Positions 61,858 to 64,000 of a DNA stretch of 64,000 nucleotides are shown here, piece by piece. The position numbers were made by a program, and so were the translations under genes. A model generated the notes under the pieces. That model did no database searches. It saw only the letters and a program-made list of their open reading frames with translations, and had not been told where the DNA came from. How positions within the stretch are numbered: position 1 is the stretch's first letter; each line of letters opens with the position of its first letter. Source of the stretch: Neisseriaceae bacterium CLB008 (GTDB lineage: Bacteria > Pseudomonadota > Gammaproteobacteria > Burkholderiales > Neisseriaceae); NCBI GenBank assembly GCA_041228285.1, contig CP166133.1, positions 1,612,001 through 1,676,000 of the forward strand, in the 5' to 3' direction.

Positions 61858-62388
61858 TTAGGACGGCAAAGGCCTTGCCGCCAGCGCCTCGTACAGCGCC
61901 CAATTTTCTTCATCAAAGCACACCGCCCAAACCGTCTCAATCTCAGGATAACGACGCAGGTTTTCCGTCATCGCCGCCCACGCAATGCGTGCGGCTTCAG
62001 GCTTAGGAAAGCGATACACGCCGGTGCTGATATTGGGAAACGCCAACGACTTCAAGCCATGCGCTGCCGCCACGGCAAAGCAATTGTCGTAGGCTTGGCG
62101 CAATAAGGCCGCCTCCTGTTGCTGACCACCCTGCCATACAGGGCCTACCGTGTGAATCACATGATGCGCCGGCAACAGCCCCGCCGTAGTGATCACCGCC
62201 TCGCCCACGGCACAGCCGCCCTGTTTGGCGCGAATCGCATGGCACTCGGCCAAAATCGCTGGCCCGCCAGCGCGGTGAATCGCACCATCAACGCCACCAC
62301 CGCCCAATAAAGACGTATTGGCCGCATTCACGATTGCGTCTACCTTCATCTGGGTTATGTCGCCCAAGCACACTTGTACCGTCCCCAT
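61858..62388 (-). CDS. Macrodomain protein, O-acetyl-ADP-ribose deacetylase (YmdB-like)
   Basis: A 176-residue macrodomain. The ligand loops [19 protein letters not shown] and [17 protein letters not shown] match the YmdB/MacroD-like group, which hydrolyses O-acetyl-ADP-ribose and mono-ADP-ribosyl marks. The start at 62388 is preferred because AGGAGG lies 6 bases upstream; the ATG at 62394 would sit directly on the Shine-Dalgarno. Confidence 0.93.
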   Translation of the reverse strand: MGTVQVCLGDITQMKVDAIVNAANTSLLGGGGVDGAIHRAGGPAILAECHAIRAKQGGCAVGEAVITTAGLLPAHHVIHTVGPVWQGGQQQEAALLRQAYDNCFAVAAAHGLKSLAFPNISTGVYRFPKPEAARIAWAAMTENLRRYPEIETVWAVCFDEENWALYEALAARPLPS

Positions 62389-62519
62389 TGCCATCCTCCT
62401 ATTTAACCAAGCTTTATCTTAAGCCAAGCCAAACCAATACGCCAGCCGTATTCTGACCGCAATAGGATTGTCTCAGCCACGATTTGATGAGACCATAGAT
62501 GCTTCCCAAGGAGACCATC

Positions 62520-62942
62520 ATGAGCTACGACAGCAATAATATTTTCGCCAAAATCATCCGCGGCGAAGCCCCCTCTTTTAAAGTCTATGAAGACGAGCAC
62601 ACTTATGTGCTCATGGACATCATGCCGCAATCCACAGGCCACACGCTCATCCTGACCAAAGAGCCTGCCGTGACCCTGTTTGAACTGTCGACCGAAGGCG
62701 CCCAAGCCTGCATTGCCACCGCCAAAAAAATCGCCCCGGCGTTGATGGCCGTCACCGGTGCCCAAGGCTTAACCATGTGCCAGTTTAATGGTGCAGTAGC
62801 CGGCCAAACCGTCGACCACGTCCATTATCATTTAATTCCCCGCTATGAAGGCGAAAGCATGAACCTACATGCCAAAGAAGTAGGCGATCTAGACGCCATC
62901 AAGGCCTTAGGCGAACAAATCGCCGCCGCCATCGCCGCTTAA
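62520..62942 (+). CDS. HIT-family nucleotide hydrolase (HinT-like)
   Basis: A 140-residue HIT-fold protein. The histidine triad lies in VDHVHYHLIPRY, with the nucleophile at the middle His. The start at 62520 (MSYDSNNIFAKIIRGEAPS) has AAGGAG upstream. HinT-like proteins cleave purine nucleoside phosphoramidates or dinucleotide polyphosphates. Confidence 0.94.
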   Translation: MSYDSNNIFAKIIRGEAPSFKVYEDEHTYVLMDIMPQSTGHTLILTKEPAVTLFELSTEGAQACIATAKKIAPALMAVTGAQGLTMCQFNGAVAGQTVDHVHYHLIPRYEGESMNLHAKEVGDLDAIKALGEQIAAAIAA

Positions 62943-62959
62943 TCCTAGCCCGCACACAC

Positions 62960-62992
62960 AAAACGGCACGCCTGATCGCGTGCCGTTTTTTT
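62960..62992 (+). terminator. Rho-independent terminator after the HIT gene
   Basis: AAAACGGCACGC and its complement form a 12-bp stem with a 6-base loop followed by a T run. It may also serve proP, which converges from the other strand. Confidence 0.92.
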
Positions 62993-63013
62993 CACGGAAC
63001 CACTTAACCTAGT

Positions 63014-64000
63014 TTAATGGTTGATCTCTGGATGCTGATCCACCAAAGTGGCCCGTTTTTTCTGCAAGCGCTCAATCTCCTCATCGATGTTTTCGATTCG
63101 GCCTTCGATGTGGTCGTAATGCGCCTGTAAAATCTCGCGCGCTTCTTCCTTACTCGACGCCGCCGGCGTGGCCCCTTTTAGGGGTTTATTGGCGGTTTCA
63201 ATCATGCGTAGGCCCGTAATCAAGCCGATCACCGCCACCACCATTAAATAATAGGCCGGCATGTAGAGGTTTTGCGTTGCTTCCACCAGCCAGGCGATCG
63301 CCGTCGGCGTAAAGCCCGCCACCAAGACCGAAATATTAAACGCAATGGCCATGGCGCTGTAGCGAATCGCCGTCGGGAAAATGGCCGGCAAAATCGACGC
63401 CACCACGCCCGTAAAACAGTTCAGCATCACCGCCAACAGCAATAAGCCCAAGAAAATCAAGCCTACTGAACCGCTGTTAATCAGATAAAAACACGGAATC
63501 GACAGCAGCAACAGGCCCAAGCTGCCGCCAATCACAAAGGGCTTACGGCCAAAGCGGTCGCTCAACAGGCCAATAATCGGCTGCACAAACAGCATGCCAC
63601 ACATGATCGCGATGATGATCAACACGCCATGATCAGCAGAATAATGCAGGTTATGCGACAGATAGCTGGGCATATAGGTTAACAGCATGTAATACGTCAC
63701 GTTGGTGGCGATTACCAAGCCCACGCACACCAATAAGCCTTGCCAGTTATTGCGCACCACCTCTTTAAACGAAATTTTCGCTGGCGCTTTAATATTGCGT
63801 TTGTCGTCTTCAGTGAGTTGATCAACGTGTTGCTGAAACGCCGGCGTTTCTTCCAGCGCATGGCGTAAATACAGGCCAATCAAGCCCAAAGGCCCGGCAA
63901 TAAAGAACGGGATGCGCCAACCCCAGGCTTCAAAATCTTGCTCGCCCACGATGGCAGAAATCAACACCACCACACCGGCGCCAAGCACAAAGCCGGCGAT
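63014..64000 (-). CDS. proP: Osmosensory proline/betaine symporter ProP (3' part, continues past the window)
   Basis: A partial gene of 329 codons; its start lies beyond 64000. It encodes the C-terminal two thirds of an MFS proton symporter for proline, glycine betaine and other osmolytes. The sequence follows E. coli ProP closely: IAGFVLGAGVVVLIS, RHALEETPAFQQHV, NVTYYMLLTYMPSYLSHNLHYS, NCFTGVVASILPAIFPTAIRYSA and ANKPLKGATPAAS. The C-terminal coiled coil (EEAREILQAHYDHIEGRIENIDEEIERLQKKRATLV) is the osmosensing tail of the E. coli type, not the short form. Confidence 0.96.
   Translation of the reverse strand: MAGFVLGAGVVVLISAIVGEQDFEAWGWRIPFFIAGPLGLIGLYLRHALEETPAFQQHVDQLTEDDKRNIKAPAKISFKEVVRNNWQGLLVCVGLVIATNVTYYMLLTYMPSYLSHNLHYSADHGVLIIIAIMCGMLFVQPIIGLLSDRFGRKPFVIGGSLGLLLLSIPCFYLINSGSVGLIFLGLLLLAVMLNCFTGVVASILPAIFPTAIRYSAMAIAFNISVLVAGFTPTAIAWLVEATQNLYMPAYYLMVVAVIGLITGLRMIETANKPLKGATPAASSKEEAREILQAHYDHIEGRIENIDEEIERLQKKRATLVDQHPEINH

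Noticed and set aside
1-64000. Neisseria-type DNA uptake sequences (GCCGTCTGAA and known variants)
   Set aside because: I read for the core and its complement and saw only isolated partial matches such as GGCCTGAA; no repeated 10-12-mer stood out. A count by computer would decide.

Overview
The window looks like a chromosomal segment of a betaproteobacterium, probably Neisseriales or a close relative. The best support is the adjacent efp/earP pair with an arginine at EF-P position 32 (arginine rhamnosylation branch), an iron-sulfur APS reductase route for sulfate, and a proP-like transporter. The taxon is an inference. I saw no rRNA, tRNA, CRISPR array, phage or insertion sequence, and no clear enrichment of a Neisseria-type DNA uptake sequence.

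Layout. 1-3.8 kb: TetR regulator, murB, efp and earP, all on the minus strand. 3.8-6.6 kb: a cadC-like metal sensor and a Cd/Zn-exporting P-type ATPase behind palindromic operators. 6.7-11.9 kb: a Fur-box siderophore-interacting reductase, an APH(3')-like kinase, a secreted protein, and a divergent LysR/MFS pair. 12.1-18.7 kb: an RpiR regulator, DUF3311 protein, sodium:solute symporter, creatininase-family amidohydrolase and isoaspartyl dipeptidase. The last two genes are caught in an exact 1,855-bp tandem duplication that breaks the inner copies. 18.9-24.3 kb: glycerate kinase, an MFS exporter and three LysR regulators. 24.4-27.8 kb: NAD-dependent formate dehydrogenase, an HPP membrane protein and an OFA-type transporter. 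28.4-40.9 kb: a DUF4282 protein, then a complete sulfate assimilation locus (cysG divergent from cysH-D-N-J-I-sbp-T-W-A).

41.6-49.0 kb is the most interesting part. On one strand it carries a glutamine-synthetase-like ligase, an aldehyde dehydrogenase, an iron alcohol dehydrogenase, a class I amidotransferase hydrolase and an EutH ethanolamine permease, with a divergent RpiR regulator and a palindrome between the promoters. Together these spell out a plausible gamma-glutamylation route for ethanolamine, giving glycine and recycling glutamate, without EutBC ammonia-lyase or a microcompartment.

49.6-61.8 kb is a carboxylic acid catabolic region: malonyl-CoA decarboxylase, acetoacetyl-CoA reductase-like SDR, DmdC-like acyl-CoA dehydrogenase, semialdehyde dehydrogenase, permease and acyl-CoA ligase on the minus strand. 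Divergent from them are a MaoC hydratase, an isochorismatase-like hydrolase and a FixL/FixJ-like two-component system. A 16-bp perfect palindrome lies in the divergent promoter region. 61.8-64 kb: macrodomain protein, HIT protein, and the 3' part of proP running off the window.
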